From Mycobacterium cookii (GTDB lineage: Bacteria; Actinomycetota; Actinomycetes; Mycobacteriales; Mycobacteriaceae), in contig NZ_AP022569.1 in the NCBI RefSeq assembly GCF_010727945.1, positions 1,736,001 through 1,800,000 of the forward strand: DNA of 64,000 bases. Reading direction: 5' to 3'. A program made the position numbers and the translations under genes. Positions 1 to 8,601 of this stretch are shown here, in pieces. The notes below the pieces were generated by a model. The model worked only from the letters and a program-made list of their open reading frames with translations. It was not told the DNA's origin and did no database searches. Within the stretch, counting starts at the first letter, position 1. Every line of letters starts with the position of its first letter.

Positions 1-1392
1 CACCTCAAGCCCGCCGACGCCGAGGACGCGCTGCACGACTACACCTCGGAGTGGAAGCTGCGGACGCTGGTCAAGAAGTACTCCGACTTCATCGCCTGGC
101 CGATCCGGATGGAGGTCGACAAGACCACACCGGGCGAAAACGGCGGCGAAGACACCGTCACCCGGGAAGTCGAGACGCTCAACTCGGGCAAGGCGCTGTG
201 GGCCAAGCCCAAGGACGAGGTGTCCGACGACGAGTACAAAGAGTTCTACAAGCACATCGCACACGCCTGGGACGAGCCGCTCGAAGTTATCTCGATGAAG
301 GCCGAGGGCACCTTCGAATACCAAGCCCTGCTGTTCATTCCGACCCGAGCCCCGTTCGACTTGTACGAGCCCGATGCGTCCATCGGTGTGCAGCTGTACG
401 TCAAACGTGTGTTCATCATGGGCGACTGCGACCAGCTCATGCCCCGGTACCTGCGGTTCGTCAAGGGCGTCGTCGATGCCCAAGACCTGTCGCTGAACGT
501 GTCCCGCGAGATGCTGCAACAGGATCGGCAGATCAACGCGATCCGGCGCCGGTTGACCAAGAAGGTCCTCTCGACGATCAAGGATCTGCAGTCCGAGCGG
601 CCGGAGGACTACCGCACCTTCTGGGGCGAATTCGGCAAGGTGCTCAAAGAGGGCCTGATGCGCGACTTCGACAACCAGGAGACCTTGCTGGAGATCTCCT
701 CGTTCGCCTCGACACATAGCGAGGACGAGCTGACCACCCTGGCCGGATACGTCGAGCGGATGAAAGAAGGTCAACGACAGATCTTCTACGCGACCGGCGA
801 ATCACCGCAGCAGATCCTCAGCACCCCGCATCTGGAAGCGTTCAAGGCCAAAGGCTATGAGGTGCTGCTGCTTTCCGACACGGTCGACGAGATCTGGCTG
901 GGATCGGTGACCGAGTTCGACGGCAAACCACTGCAGTCGGTGGCCATGGGCGACGTCGACCTGGACACCGAGGAAGAGAAGTCCGCGCATGAGGCCGAGC
1001 GCAAAGAACAGGAGCAGGAGTTCGCCGATCTGCTGGCGTGGCTGACCGAAACGCTGGGCGAACACGTCAAGGAAGTCCGGTTGTCCACCCGGCTCACCGA
1101 TTCGCCGGCCTGCCTGATCACCGACGCCTTCGGTGTGACACCGTCGCTGGCCCGTATCTACCGGGCCACCGGGCAGGACGTCCCGGTCGGCAAGCGGACG
1201 CTGGAACTCAACCCGACCCACCCACTGATCACCGGGCTGCAGCAGGCCCACAAAGAGCGCGGCGACGACCCGACGAATGGTGAAACCGCCGAGTTGCTCT
1301 ACGGCGCGGCACTTCTCGCCGAGGGCAACGCACCCGAAGATCCGGCTCGCTTCGCCGACCTGCTGGCGAACCGGTTGGCACGCACGGTTTAG
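1..1392 (+). CDS. htpG: Molecular chaperone HtpG (Hsp90), 3' part
   Basis: This is the C-terminal 463 residues of the cytosolic ATP-dependent chaperone HtpG. The reading frame is open from base 1, so the start and most of the ATP-binding domain lie before the window. Visible are the end of the N-terminal domain, the middle domain with the characteristic stretch MPRYLRFVKGVVD near visible residue 145 followed by LSLNVSREMLQQ, and the C-terminal dimerisation domain. The full bacterial protein is usually about 620-650 residues, so roughly three quarters is present. Its TAG stop overlaps, on the opposite strand, the stop of the convergent acyl-CoA dehydrogenase gene, leaving no room for a terminator. 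It is a housekeeping gene with no evident link to the catabolic genes that follow. Confidence 0.97.
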   Translation, partial: HLKPADAEDALHDYTSEWKLRTLVKKYSDFIAWPIRMEVDKTTPGENGGEDTVTREVETLNSGKALWAKPKDEVSDDEYKEFYKHIAHAWDEPLEVISMKAEGTFEYQALLFIPTRAPFDLYEPDASIGVQLYVKRVFIMGDCDQLMPRYLRFVKGVVDAQDLSLNVSREMLQQDRQINAIRRRLTKKVLSTIKDLQSERPEDYRTFWGEFGKVLKEGLMRDFDNQETLLEISSFASTHSEDELTTLAGYVERMKEGQRQIFYATGESPQQILSTPHLEAFKAKGYEVLLLSDTVDEIWLGSVTEFDGKPLQSVAMGDVDLDTEEEKSAHEAERKEQEQEFADLLAWLTETLGEHVKEVRLSTRLTDSPACLITDAFGVTPSLARIYRATGQDVPVGKRTLELNPTHPLITGLQQAHKERGDDPTNGETAELLYGAALLAEGNAPEDPARFADLLANRLARTV

Positions 1393-2648
1393 CCGCCGGC
1401 TTGGCCGTGCTTGACCTGATTGAACGGCACGCCGCGGTCGGCGGCGTACTCGCGCGGGAAGTTCAGCACCCGCTCGCCGATGACGTTGCGAGCCAATTCG
1501 CTGGTGCCGCCGCCGATGCAGACCGTTTGGCGGGACAAGTACCGCACACCGGTCTCGAGGCCCTCGCCCTCGGCGCCGACCACTCCGGCGGTTCCGGTGA
1601 TGGCCAGTCCGGCGTCGATCTCCAACGTCACTGTCTCGGCGTGGAACAGCCGTAGCAGGCTTCCAGCGGCGGGCGGCAGCGAGCCGTCGTTCACGCCGCG
1701 GAAGATGTGCGCGCCCAGTTGGTCGCTGACCGCGCGGTGCACCAGTGCGCGCCCGGCGATCTGCTGCACCCGCTCGTTGTCGGACTGCCCGGTCGCCGCG
1801 GCGAGCCGCGCATAGTTCACCGGCGTCGATCGTCCGCCCTCACTGCCACTGCCGCTGGCGAATTCCGAGCCCATCCCGACCGCGCGCCGCTCATGGTAGA
1901 GCTGACGCGACGCCACCGACCACCCGTCGTTGACCTCGCCAACTACCGCGTCGTCACCCACGTCGACCCCGTCGAGGAACTCCTCGCAGAACTCCTTCGT
2001 ACCGTTGAGAAGTTGGATGTGCCGCAACGTGATCCCCGGATGTTTGATCGGCACCAGGAACATGGTCAGGCCCTCATGCTTAGGCACATCCCAGTTGGTG
2101 CGCGCCAGGCACAATCCGTAGTCGGCGGCAAAAGCACTGGTGCTCCACGTCTTTGCGCCGTTGAGCACCCAGCGGTCGCCGACGCGCTCGGCGCGGGTGA
2201 TCACGCCCGCGAGATCCGATCCCCCACTGGGCTCGGACAACAGCTGTACCAGTATCTCGTCGCCCCGCAACGCGGCGCCGATGTGCTGACGCTTGATGTC
2301 CTCGCTCGCAGTGTCCAGCAACGTCGCACAGCAGATGGTGAACGTCGGCGTGTTGAGGATCAGCGGCATCTCGTAGCTGAGGCTTTCCTCGTTGAAGGCC
2401 TTCTGGTATTCGTAATCCAGACCCAGCCCGCCGTATTCACGTGGAAAGCAGATCCCGGCGAATCCGCCTCCATAGAGCCGCTTTTGGAGCTCGCGAGCGC
2501 GTAGCCAGCAGCGCTCCTCATCGCGATGCGCCGCCGGTGGGTGCGCCGGATCGATGGGAGGCATGTTCTCGGCCAACCAGGCACGCGCCCGGGCCCGGAA
2601 CTCGTCGACGGATTCGACGTCGGTAACTGTGCCGGTTGCCTCGGTCAT
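1389..2648 (-). CDS. Acyl-CoA dehydrogenase (FadE family), pair member 1
   Basis: A 419-residue flavin-dependent acyl-CoA dehydrogenase that would introduce the alpha-beta double bond in an acyl-CoA. The N-terminal helical domain is followed by the flavin/substrate motif LLSEPSGGSD near residues 137-146, and the C-terminal domain ends with GGGTSELARNVIGERVLNFP. The reading frame runs open far upstream, but the homologous protein begins at MTEATGTV. That ATG overlaps by one base the stop of the upstream acyl-CoA dehydrogenase gene, so the two are translationally coupled. Adjacent, unlike dehydrogenases of this kind in mycobacteria often form alpha2beta2 enzymes acting on bulky steroid-like acyl-CoAs, and that is the inferred arrangement here. 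Confidence 0.9.
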   Translation of the reverse strand: MTEATGTVTDVESVDEFRARARAWLAENMPPIDPAHPPAAHRDEERCWLRARELQKRLYGGGFAGICFPREYGGLGLDYEYQKAFNEESLSYEMPLILNTPTFTICCATLLDTASEDIKRQHIGAALRGDEILVQLLSEPSGGSDLAGVITRAERVGDRWVLNGAKTWSTSAFAADYGLCLARTNWDVPKHEGLTMFLVPIKHPGITLRHIQLLNGTKEFCEEFLDGVDVGDDAVVGEVNDGWSVASRQLYHERRAVGMGSEFASGSGSEGGRSTPVNYARLAAATGQSDNERVQQIAGRALVHRAVSDQLGAHIFRGVNDGSLPPAAGSLLRLFHAETVTLEIDAGLAITGTAGVVGAEGEGLETGVRYLSRQTVCIGGGTSELARNVIGERVLNFPREYAADRGVPFNQVKHGQAGG

Positions 2649-3793
2649 CACGCCGACCTCGGCGCGGGCTGTCCTGCCTCCTGCAGCTGATAGACCCGCA
2701 CGTTGTGTTCTTCTGGCGTGCCGAACATCGACCGGTACAACGCAGCCCGTCGCAAATACACGTGTAGGTCGTGCTCCCAGGTCACACCGATACCGCCGTG
2801 CATCTGCACGCAGTCCTGGATGATCTGGGTCGCCATTTCGCCGACGTAGGACTTGGCGATGCTGGCCGACAGATTGGCATCCGGTGATCGGCTCGAGATG
2901 GCCGCGACCGCCGCGCCCGTCGTCGCACGGCACGCCTCGAGCCACATCTTCATGTCGGCGAAGCGGTGTTTGAGCGCCTGGTAGGACGCCAGTGGACGCC
3001 CGAAACTGTGCCGGTCCAACGCCCACGCGACGGTGAAGTCGAACACGGTCTGCAGGATGCCGACGACCTCGGCACACTGCAGCATCTGGGCGATCTGGCT
3101 CTGCCGGTCGAGGACGTCGGCGGCGTTGCCGTCGACGGCCGCGCTCGCATCGACGGTCACCCCGTCGAAATGCACACGGGCGTACTGCTTCACCAAATCG
3201 ATCGACTGCTGCGGCTCGACGCGCACACCCGGTGCGTCGGCTGGGACCAGGAATTGGCGCACGCCGTCGTCGGTGTGCGCGACGACGAGCAGCAGGTCGC
3301 TCTGGGCGCCCGCTTCCACCCGGTCTTTGACGCCATCGATCCGGAAGCCGGAATCGGTCGCCGTCGCCGTCGTCGACGGTGTGTGCGGGGCCCAACCGTG
3401 CCCCGGCTCGTAGACCGCCCACGAGGCGATGGTTTCGCCGGCAATCAGCGATTCGATGGTCTCCGCGTGCGCCTGCGGATCGGTGCTGTCCACCAGCGCC
3501 GCAAGCACGGTGCTGACCGGATACAGCGGGCCCGGCGCCACTGTTCTTCCGAGTTGTTCTGCGACCATCGCCAGATCGGCCACCCCGTCGCCGGAGACGC
3601 TGCCGCCGCCGAGTTCCTCAGGGACCAGCAGCGCCGTCCACCCGAGTTCCGCCGCTCGCTGCCACCAGGCCGGCTCGAAGGAAACGCCTTGAGTGTGCAG
3701 CTCGCGGACCCGACTCAGCGGCACCTCTTTTTGCAGAAATGCTTGGGTGGTGGAGGCGAAGAGTATCTTTTCGGGGGAATCGACGACAGTCAT
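2648..3793 (-). CDS. Acyl-CoA dehydrogenase (FadE family), pair member 2
   Basis: A 381-residue acyl-CoA dehydrogenase-fold protein, first gene of a two-gene operon. It has the family helices and the C-terminal motif VQMHGGIGVTWEHDLHVYLR. The segment where classical enzymes place the catalytic glutamate (YEGTSEIQ) reads MFGTPEEHN, so the usual base is not obvious. That fits the non-catalytic or FAD-sharing half of a heteromeric dehydrogenase whose partner is the gene overlapping its stop codon. A 19-bp operator-like palindrome lies 122 bp upstream in the divergent region shared with the Mce-associated genes. The substrate is unknown. Confidence 0.88.
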   Translation of the reverse strand: MTVVDSPEKILFASTTQAFLQKEVPLSRVRELHTQGVSFEPAWWQRAAELGWTALLVPEELGGGSVSGDGVADLAMVAEQLGRTVAPGPLYPVSTVLAALVDSTDPQAHAETIESLIAGETIASWAVYEPGHGWAPHTPSTTATATDSGFRIDGVKDRVEAGAQSDLLLVVAHTDDGVRQFLVPADAPGVRVEPQQSIDLVKQYARVHFDGVTVDASAAVDGNAADVLDRQSQIAQMLQCAEVVGILQTVFDFTVAWALDRHSFGRPLASYQALKHRFADMKMWLEACRATTGAAVAAISSRSPDANLSASIAKSYVGEMATQIIQDCVQMHGGIGVTWEHDLHVYLRRAALYRSMFGTPEEHNVRVYQLQEAGQPAPRSA

Positions 3794-3915
3794 ACGTTGG
3801 CTGAGACCTCTCTGGCCTTCCTACCGTTGGCGAGGAAGTCCGGGGAGTGTCCCGGCCATCCGTCCAATCGGTCCCAGTCGTGGTCACTGGTGATTTCGAT
3901 GGTAGCAATGAGCAA

Positions 3916-3934
3916 TACAGTAAGAGATACCGGA
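3916..3934. promoter_or_regulatory. Candidate operator, 19-bp TACWGTAA motif
   Basis: The sequence TACAGTAAGAGATACCGGA matches the left half of the recurring window motif TACWGTAANNNTTACWGTA (TACAGTAA) and, more loosely, its right half. It lies between divergent genes. It sits just upstream of GATAAT at 3943-3948, a possible -10 element for the Mce-associated genes, so binding would occupy their -35 region. Confidence 0.5.
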
Positions 3935-3971
3935 GTGCAGTCGATAATGACGTTGAGAAGCCGCGGTCGGC

Positions 3972-4793
3972 ATGGTTGAGGCCGGTAAACCGCAGGATTC
4001 CGCCAAGGCCAAGTTGGACGCGATCGCGCTCGCCGAGCAAGCCGAGGCCGAGGCCGCCGAGGCCGAGGCGCTCGCTGCGGCCGCACGCGCACGAGCCCGG
4101 GCGATCCAGTTGCGCCGCGAAGCGGAATCGCTGGCAGCCGGCGAGGCCGACGAACCCGGTGAGGCCGCCGGGACCCCCGCGGTCGCCGAAGCGGCCGACG
4201 CCACCGAGCCAACCGATTCGGCCGAGGCCGCCGAGCCACCGGAGACCGCTGAGCCGCCCGACGCCGAGGAACCCACGGCGACGGAAGCCGCGACCGTGCG
4301 CCGGTGGCGCGTGTCGTTGGCCGTGCTGGCCGCCGCCACCACGATCGTCGCCATCTGTGCACTGCTAGGGGCCAGTGGATGGATGGCCTGGCATCACCAC
4401 AACGTCGTGAGGCAGCGGCAGCAGTCCGCGGCCTTTGCCGCCGCCGCCCGGCAGGGCATCGTGAACCTGACGTCCTTGGACTTCAAGAAATCCAAGGAAG
4501 ACGTTCAGCGGATCGTTGACAGTGCCACTGGCGAGTTCAAGGACCAATTTCAGAAGACGGCGGACGATTTCGCGTCGGTGGTCAAAGACACCAAGGCGGT
4601 AGCAGAAGGAACGGTCGCGGCCTCGGCGGTCGAGTCGACGAGTCAGGATTCGGCCGTTGTTCTGGTCCTGGCCAACGAGCGTGTCACCAATGCGGCCGGC
4701 GCCAAAGACCAACCGCGGACGTTCCGGTTCCGGGTCTCGGTGGTCCGCGACGGCGATCAGCTGAAGTTGTCGAAAGTGGAGTTCGTCCTGTGA
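3972..4793 (+). CDS. Mce-associated membrane protein
   Basis: A 273-residue protein of the mycobacterial Mce-associated type, thought to support Mce lipid-import machines at the cell envelope. The first ~110 residues are Ala/Glu-rich and probably coiled-coil (repeats such as EAEAAEAEALAAAARARA near residues 26-43), followed by an acidic, Pro-rich stretch. One transmembrane helix (VSLAVLAAATTIVAICALLG) lies around residues 114-135. After it comes an extracytoplasmic domain of about 130 residues with the family pattern (RQGIVNLTSLDFK, then VVLVLANERVTN). These genes normally follow an mce operon, but no yrbE or mce gene is in this window. The stop overlaps the start of the next Mce-associated gene. 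Confidence 0.85.
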   Translation: MVEAGKPQDSAKAKLDAIALAEQAEAEAAEAEALAAAARARARAIQLRREAESLAAGEADEPGEAAGTPAVAEAADATEPTDSAEAAEPPETAEPPDAEEPTATEAATVRRWRVSLAVLAAATTIVAICALLGASGWMAWHHHNVVRQRQQSAAFAAAARQGIVNLTSLDFKKSKEDVQRIVDSATGEFKDQFQKTADDFASVVKDTKAVAEGTVAASAVESTSQDSAVVLVLANERVTNAAGAKDQPRTFRFRVSVVRDGDQLKLSKVEFVL

Positions 4794-5404
4794 GCGACGA
4801 CGACACAACCGAGCAGCACAACGACGCCGAGGCGCCCGACGTCGAGCCCACCACCGGAGTAGAGATCGACAAGAGCGCCGACGCACCCGCGGCCGAGACC
4901 GCGCCCGCAAGGCGGCTGCGTGCCATCCCGGTCATCCCTGTGGTTCTGGTGGTGGCGCTGCTGGCCGCCGGCGGGCTGGCCGCGTGGGTGTACATCTCCC
5001 AGTACCGGCCCGATAAGGCGACCGACGCCGCGGCCGCTCAGTCAGCGATCGGCGCGGCCCGAGACGGCACGGTGGCCATGCTCTCCTACAAACCGGAGAC
5101 CCTGGACCAGGATTTCGCTGCGGCGAAATCCCATCTCACTGGCGATTTCCTGAACTACTACGACACGTTCACCAAGCAGGTCGTGAGCCCGGCGGCCAAG
5201 GGCAAAGGCGTGACGACCATCGCTCAGGTGGTGGGCGCGGCCACCACCGAGATGCACCCCGAGTCCGCGGTCGTGCTTGTGTTCGTCAACCAGGTGACCA
5301 CGAGCAAAGAACGGCCGGATCCCTCTGCGGCGGCGAGCAGTGTGCTGGTGTCGCTGACCAAGGTGCACGGCACCTGGCTGATCAACAAATTCGACCCTAT
5401 CTAA
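4790..5404 (+). CDS. Mce-associated membrane protein, second copy
   Basis: A 204-residue relative of the preceding gene. It has a short acidic cytoplasmic tail of about 45 residues, one transmembrane helix (IPVVLVVALLAAGGLAAWVY, about residues 46-66), and an outer domain of about 135 residues with the same pattern (GAARDGTVAMLSYKPETL, then ESAVVLVFVNQVTT). Its ATG overlaps the upstream stop (GTGAG context), so the pair is one operon and probably forms a complex. The 3' end overlaps the stop of the convergent hydrolase gene. Its role in lipid transport is inferred from family only. Confidence 0.85.
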   Translation: MSDDDTTEQHNDAEAPDVEPTTGVEIDKSADAPAAETAPARRLRAIPVIPVVLVVALLAAGGLAAWVYISQYRPDKATDAAAAQSAIGAARDGTVAMLSYKPETLDQDFAAAKSHLTGDFLNYYDTFTKQVVSPAAKGKGVTTIAQVVGAATTEMHPESAVVLVFVNQVTTSKERPDPSAAASSVLVSLTKVHGTWLINKFDPI

Positions 5405-6366
5405 CCGGTAGCGAACGAACGGCGCAGCGTCTGCGCATGCAGCGCAACGCTTTCGCGGGAGACCACCCAGTCCGGCACCACGGCGTCGAAGCCGTGAAAG
5501 GTGGCTGCGACGACGTGCAACTCCGTGTGGACGTAGGCGTGCAGCAGTCGATTCGCGTAGGCGATCGCTTCGTCGCGGCACGGGTCGATTTCGGCGCAGC
5601 TGATGAACGCCGGCGGTAGCCCCTCCAGGTTCGCCCGGTGCGCGGGGACGTACTCGGCCGTCGCGGTGCTGTGACCCAGGTAGTGCGCCCACGCCCGGCT
5701 GACCGCAGGACCGTTGAGTCCCGGCGTGCGCTGGAATTCCCGTCGCGACGGCGTCGCGTCGGAATCGAGCATCGGCTGGTGCAGCACCTGAGCCAGGATC
5801 GTCGGACCTTCGTGGTCGAACATGCGCTGAGCCAGCGCGGCGACCAGTGCCGCGCCCGCATCGCGGCCGATCACCACGACGCGGCTGCTGTCCGCGTACA
5901 GGCTCGCGCTGTTCTCGACGGCGTAGCGCAGTGCGGCCTCCATGTCCTCGAGCGCCGCGGGGCACGGGTGCTCGGGAGCCAGTCGGTAGTCGACCGACAC
6001 GACCAGGCACTGGGCCTCGCGAGCCAGCTCCACGCACTCCGGATGGTCGGTGTCGAGATTTCCGGTCACGAAGGCACCACCGTGGGCGTAGATCGCCAGC
6101 GGCGCCGCCGACGGGCCCGGACCCCGGTAAAGCCGCAGGCCGAGCGGGTGGCCGCCCGGGCCGGCGATGGTCACGTCGTCGATCTCGACGGTGCCGACGT
6201 CGACGGCCGCGGCGCGCTCGGCCGCCAGCTGGTCGGCGCGTCGCCGCTCGGCGGGCAGCGACTCGGCGTGGAACTCGGCGATGTCCAACCCGGCCGCAGC
6301 GTCGCGTAGCGCCGGGTCGATGCGGCTCAAACCCCGGGGGCGTGCGTGGTCGGTCTCAGTCGTCAT
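5401..6366 (-). CDS. HSL-type alpha/beta hydrolase lacking the nucleophile serine
   Basis: A 321-residue protein of the hormone-sensitive-lipase-like carboxylesterase family. It has the oxyanion-hole motif HGGAF at residues 95-99, the YRLAPEHPCPAALED block near 127-141, and a C-terminal HGF that would hold the catalytic histidine. The nucleophile elbow, normally GDSAGG, reads GRDAGA at residues 167-172. The catalytic serine is therefore aspartate 169 (codon GAT), and no other GxSxG is apparent. It may be a pseudoenzyme or have a changed chemistry. The start is ATG 6366, preceded by AAGGAC at good spacing; an in-frame TTG at 6381 is less likely. It is the last gene of the operon running from 8957. 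Confidence 0.85.
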   Translation of the reverse strand: MTTETDHARPRGLSRIDPALRDAAAGLDIAEFHAESLPAERRRADQLAAERAAAVDVGTVEIDDVTIAGPGGHPLGLRLYRGPGPSAAPLAIYAHGGAFVTGNLDTDHPECVELAREAQCLVVSVDYRLAPEHPCPAALEDMEAALRYAVENSASLYADSSRVVVIGRDAGAALVAALAQRMFDHEGPTILAQVLHQPMLDSDATPSRREFQRTPGLNGPAVSRAWAHYLGHSTATAEYVPAHRANLEGLPPAFISCAEIDPCRDEAIAYANRLLHAYVHTELHVVAATFHGFDAVVPDWVVSRESVALHAQTLRRSFATG

Positions 6367-6400
6367 GCCCTCGTCCTTCAACGGTGTTAGGTCACCCTAT

Positions 6401-7552
6401 TTAAGCCGTTGACGCGGGCCGTTCTCCGGGGAGGGCGGTGACCGTCGACGGCAACCCGTACAGCGCGGTCGCGTTGCCGCGCATGATCCGCTCCCGTTGC
6501 GCCGCCGGGAAGCGATTGACCGCATAGGTCGGGGCGTCGTAGCTCCAGTGCGGATAGTCCGTCGAGAACATCAGGTTGTCGCCGAGGTCCATCATCTCCA
6601 TGTATTCACGGAACTGGGTGACGTCGGTGTCCTCCAGCGGCTGGGTGGTGAAGCGGACGTGTTCGCGCACATAGTCCGATGGCCGGCGGCGGACGTGCGG
6701 CAGGTCGGCGCGGCGGGCTTCCCAGATCCGGTCCATCCGCCACATCACCGGCATCGCCCAGGTGAAGCCGCCCTCGACGAACACCACCCGCAGGTCGGGG
6801 TGCCGATCGAAAGCGCCGTCGAACACCAGGCTCATCAAATGCGACACATACAGCAACGGCCAGGAGGCGAAGAAGTCATGCCAGTGCGCCGGATTGCCGA
6901 CCGGGTAGATCGGAATCAGCTCGAACGGCGTCTGACCCATCAAATGGGTGGCGACCGGCAAGCCGTTGGCCGCAGCTGCTGCGTACAGCGGGTCGAAATG
7001 CGGGTTGCCGAACGGTATTCCACGCGTCTGCGGGGTCATCAGCACCTGCGCCATGTACGGATGGCCGGCCCAGCGATGGATCTCCCGGGCCGCCTGCTCG
7101 GGCACCTGAGCGCTGACGCTGATCGATCCCCGCCAGCGACCGTGCGCGTTGTTGCGGTCCAACCAGACGTCGGCGAGCCAGTCGTTGTAGGTGGACTTCA
7201 GCACGTGCTCGGCTTGCGGCAGCTGCGCGTCGCACATCGGTTCCAGGGTGGCGATGCCGACCCCGGCGTCGACGAGCAGTTGCTTGGCCGCGTAGTCGGG
7301 GTCGGTACCGGCGAAGCCACCGCCGGGCGGGGCGGCGTCGACGCGCATGGAGAAGGTCTTGAACGAGTCGGGCGTGTCGTAGAAGTGCGGCAACGGGGTG
7401 ACCGCGTTGCCGGTCGGCCAGATCTTGTCGACCCAGTCGGCCGGCGCATACGACTTCAGCACGTCGGTCGACACCGGCATCGGGTGCACATCGGTGTCGA
7501 CGATCGCCACCGCGATCTCGGTTTGCGTCTCGACTCGTTCGATCGTCGTCAT
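6401..7552 (-). CDS. Amidohydrolase (ACMSD-like), metal site intact
   Basis: A 383-residue metal-dependent hydrolase or decarboxylase of the amidohydrolase-2 (TIM-barrel) family. The metal ligands look intact: D21-x-H23 in the first strand (VDTDVH), a mid-chain histidine in VATHLMG, and the late aspartate in FSTDYPHW. Family members decarboxylate or hydrolyse ring-derived acids, and in mycobacterial catabolic clusters they often occur in pairs. It overlaps by 4 bp the amidohydrolase upstream, which lacks several of these ligands, so the two may work as a hetero-oligomer. The substrate is not deducible. Confidence 0.88.
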   Translation of the reverse strand: MTTIERVETQTEIAVAIVDTDVHPMPVSTDVLKSYAPADWVDKIWPTGNAVTPLPHFYDTPDSFKTFSMRVDAAPPGGGFAGTDPDYAAKQLLVDAGVGIATLEPMCDAQLPQAEHVLKSTYNDWLADVWLDRNNAHGRWRGSISVSAQVPEQAAREIHRWAGHPYMAQVLMTPQTRGIPFGNPHFDPLYAAAAANGLPVATHLMGQTPFELIPIYPVGNPAHWHDFFASWPLLYVSHLMSLVFDGAFDRHPDLRVVFVEGGFTWAMPVMWRMDRIWEARRADLPHVRRRPSDYVREHVRFTTQPLEDTDVTQFREYMEMMDLGDNLMFSTDYPHWSYDAPTYAVNRFPAAQRERIMRGNATALYGLPSTVTALPGERPASTA

Positions 7553-8601
7553 AATGCCGTTCCTTCGACCGGTGCTGTCAGTCCGTACAGCTCACTAGCG
7601 TTGCGCCACAACACATTATCGCGTTGGGAATCGTCCATTCCGGCCGCCGCGTCTGCCGGCGCGGTGGTGGACCAGTGCGGGTAGCCCGATCCGTACATCA
7701 GCAGGTCGGCCTTGCCGGAGAAGTCCATCCACCGCTGCATCTGACCGGGATCGGTTGGCCCGTCGAATGCCGACGAACAGAATCTGACATGGCCGGGCAG
7801 GTAGTCGCTGGGATAGCGGTCGACCCACGGCGTCTGATCGCGCATCGACAACCAGAACGTGTCCAGTCGCCACATCAGCGGGGTGAGGATGTCGTAGCCG
7901 CCGTCGGCGAAGACGAATGTGAGATCGGGATGCCGGCCGAACACGCCCTCGACGATGAGCGTCGCGAGATGCACGAAGTAGTTCAGCGGCATGAACGACG
8001 CGTAGCCGGGATAGGTGTGCGCATGACCGGCGAACGTCGGCGCGTAATCGACGCCGTTGCCGCCGTTGATATGCACCGCCACCGGAAGCCCGTGCGCGGC
8101 TGCGGCTTCCCAGATCGGCTCGAACATTGGCTTGCCGTAGGGCTCTCGGGACTGCAGCGGAATACCGACCTGCACCAGCTTCGGATGCGTCGCCAGCCGC
8201 TCGATCTCGGCCACCGCACCCTTGGGGTCTTCCGGGTTGACCCGGATGGTGCCGCGGAACCGGTTCGTGGTGTCCGATTCCAGCCACCGGTCCAGTAGCC
8301 AGTCGTTCACCGCGGCGCAGATCCGGCTGTTGAGTAGATAGTCGGCGATGTTGCCGCGGGTCAACGGGTTCAGCACGGCGTAATCGACGCCGGCGTCGTC
8401 AAACAGATGCCGGCTCACGGTCTCAGGATCGGAGCCCGGGTACTTCTCGCCGTAGAGGTCTTCGCGATAGTTGCCGCCGGGCGCCTGATACCACTGCTGT
8501 TCGACGTCGGGGATCGACCGGAGTCGATGAGCGGCGGGTAGGTACTTGCGGATTTCGGCGTTGTAGCGGAAATGCGGTTGGACATTCGCGTCGATGATCA
8601 T
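7549..8601 (-). CDS. Amidohydrolase-fold protein with degenerate metal site
   Basis: A 350-residue relative of the downstream amidohydrolase. The start is taken at ATG 8601 (MIIDANVQ), which overlaps the stop of the Rieske gene; a longer open frame upstream is out of register with homologues. The first metal motif reads DANVQ (residues 4-8) rather than DxH, and the late DYPHW motif reads GSGYPHW, with glycine 306 replacing the metal-binding aspartate. A mid-chain histidine is kept (VAVHING). The barrel and the C-terminal ASELYGL remain, so it is probably folded but catalytically altered. Pairing with the intact paralogue in one operon suggests a structural or regulatory subunit. Confidence 0.85.
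   Translation of the reverse strand: MIIDANVQPHFRYNAEIRKYLPAAHRLRSIPDVEQQWYQAPGGNYREDLYGEKYPGSDPETVSRHLFDDAGVDYAVLNPLTRGNIADYLLNSRICAAVNDWLLDRWLESDTTNRFRGTIRVNPEDPKGAVAEIERLATHPKLVQVGIPLQSREPYGKPMFEPIWEAAAAHGLPVAVHINGGNGVDYAPTFAGHAHTYPGYASFMPLNYFVHLATLIVEGVFGRHPDLTFVFADGGYDILTPLMWRLDTFWLSMRDQTPWVDRYPSDYLPGHVRFCSSAFDGPTDPGQMQRWMDFSGKADLLMYGSGYPHWSTTAPADAAAGMDDSQRDNVLWRNASELYGLTAPVEGTAL

Noticed and set aside
2649..3422. Long minus-strand open frame extending the dehydrogenase at 1389 to 677 residues
   Set aside because: The extra N-terminal part overlaps the other dehydrogenase gene out of frame, is Arg/Pro/Gly-rich and lacks family similarity; the real start is MTEATGTV at 2648.
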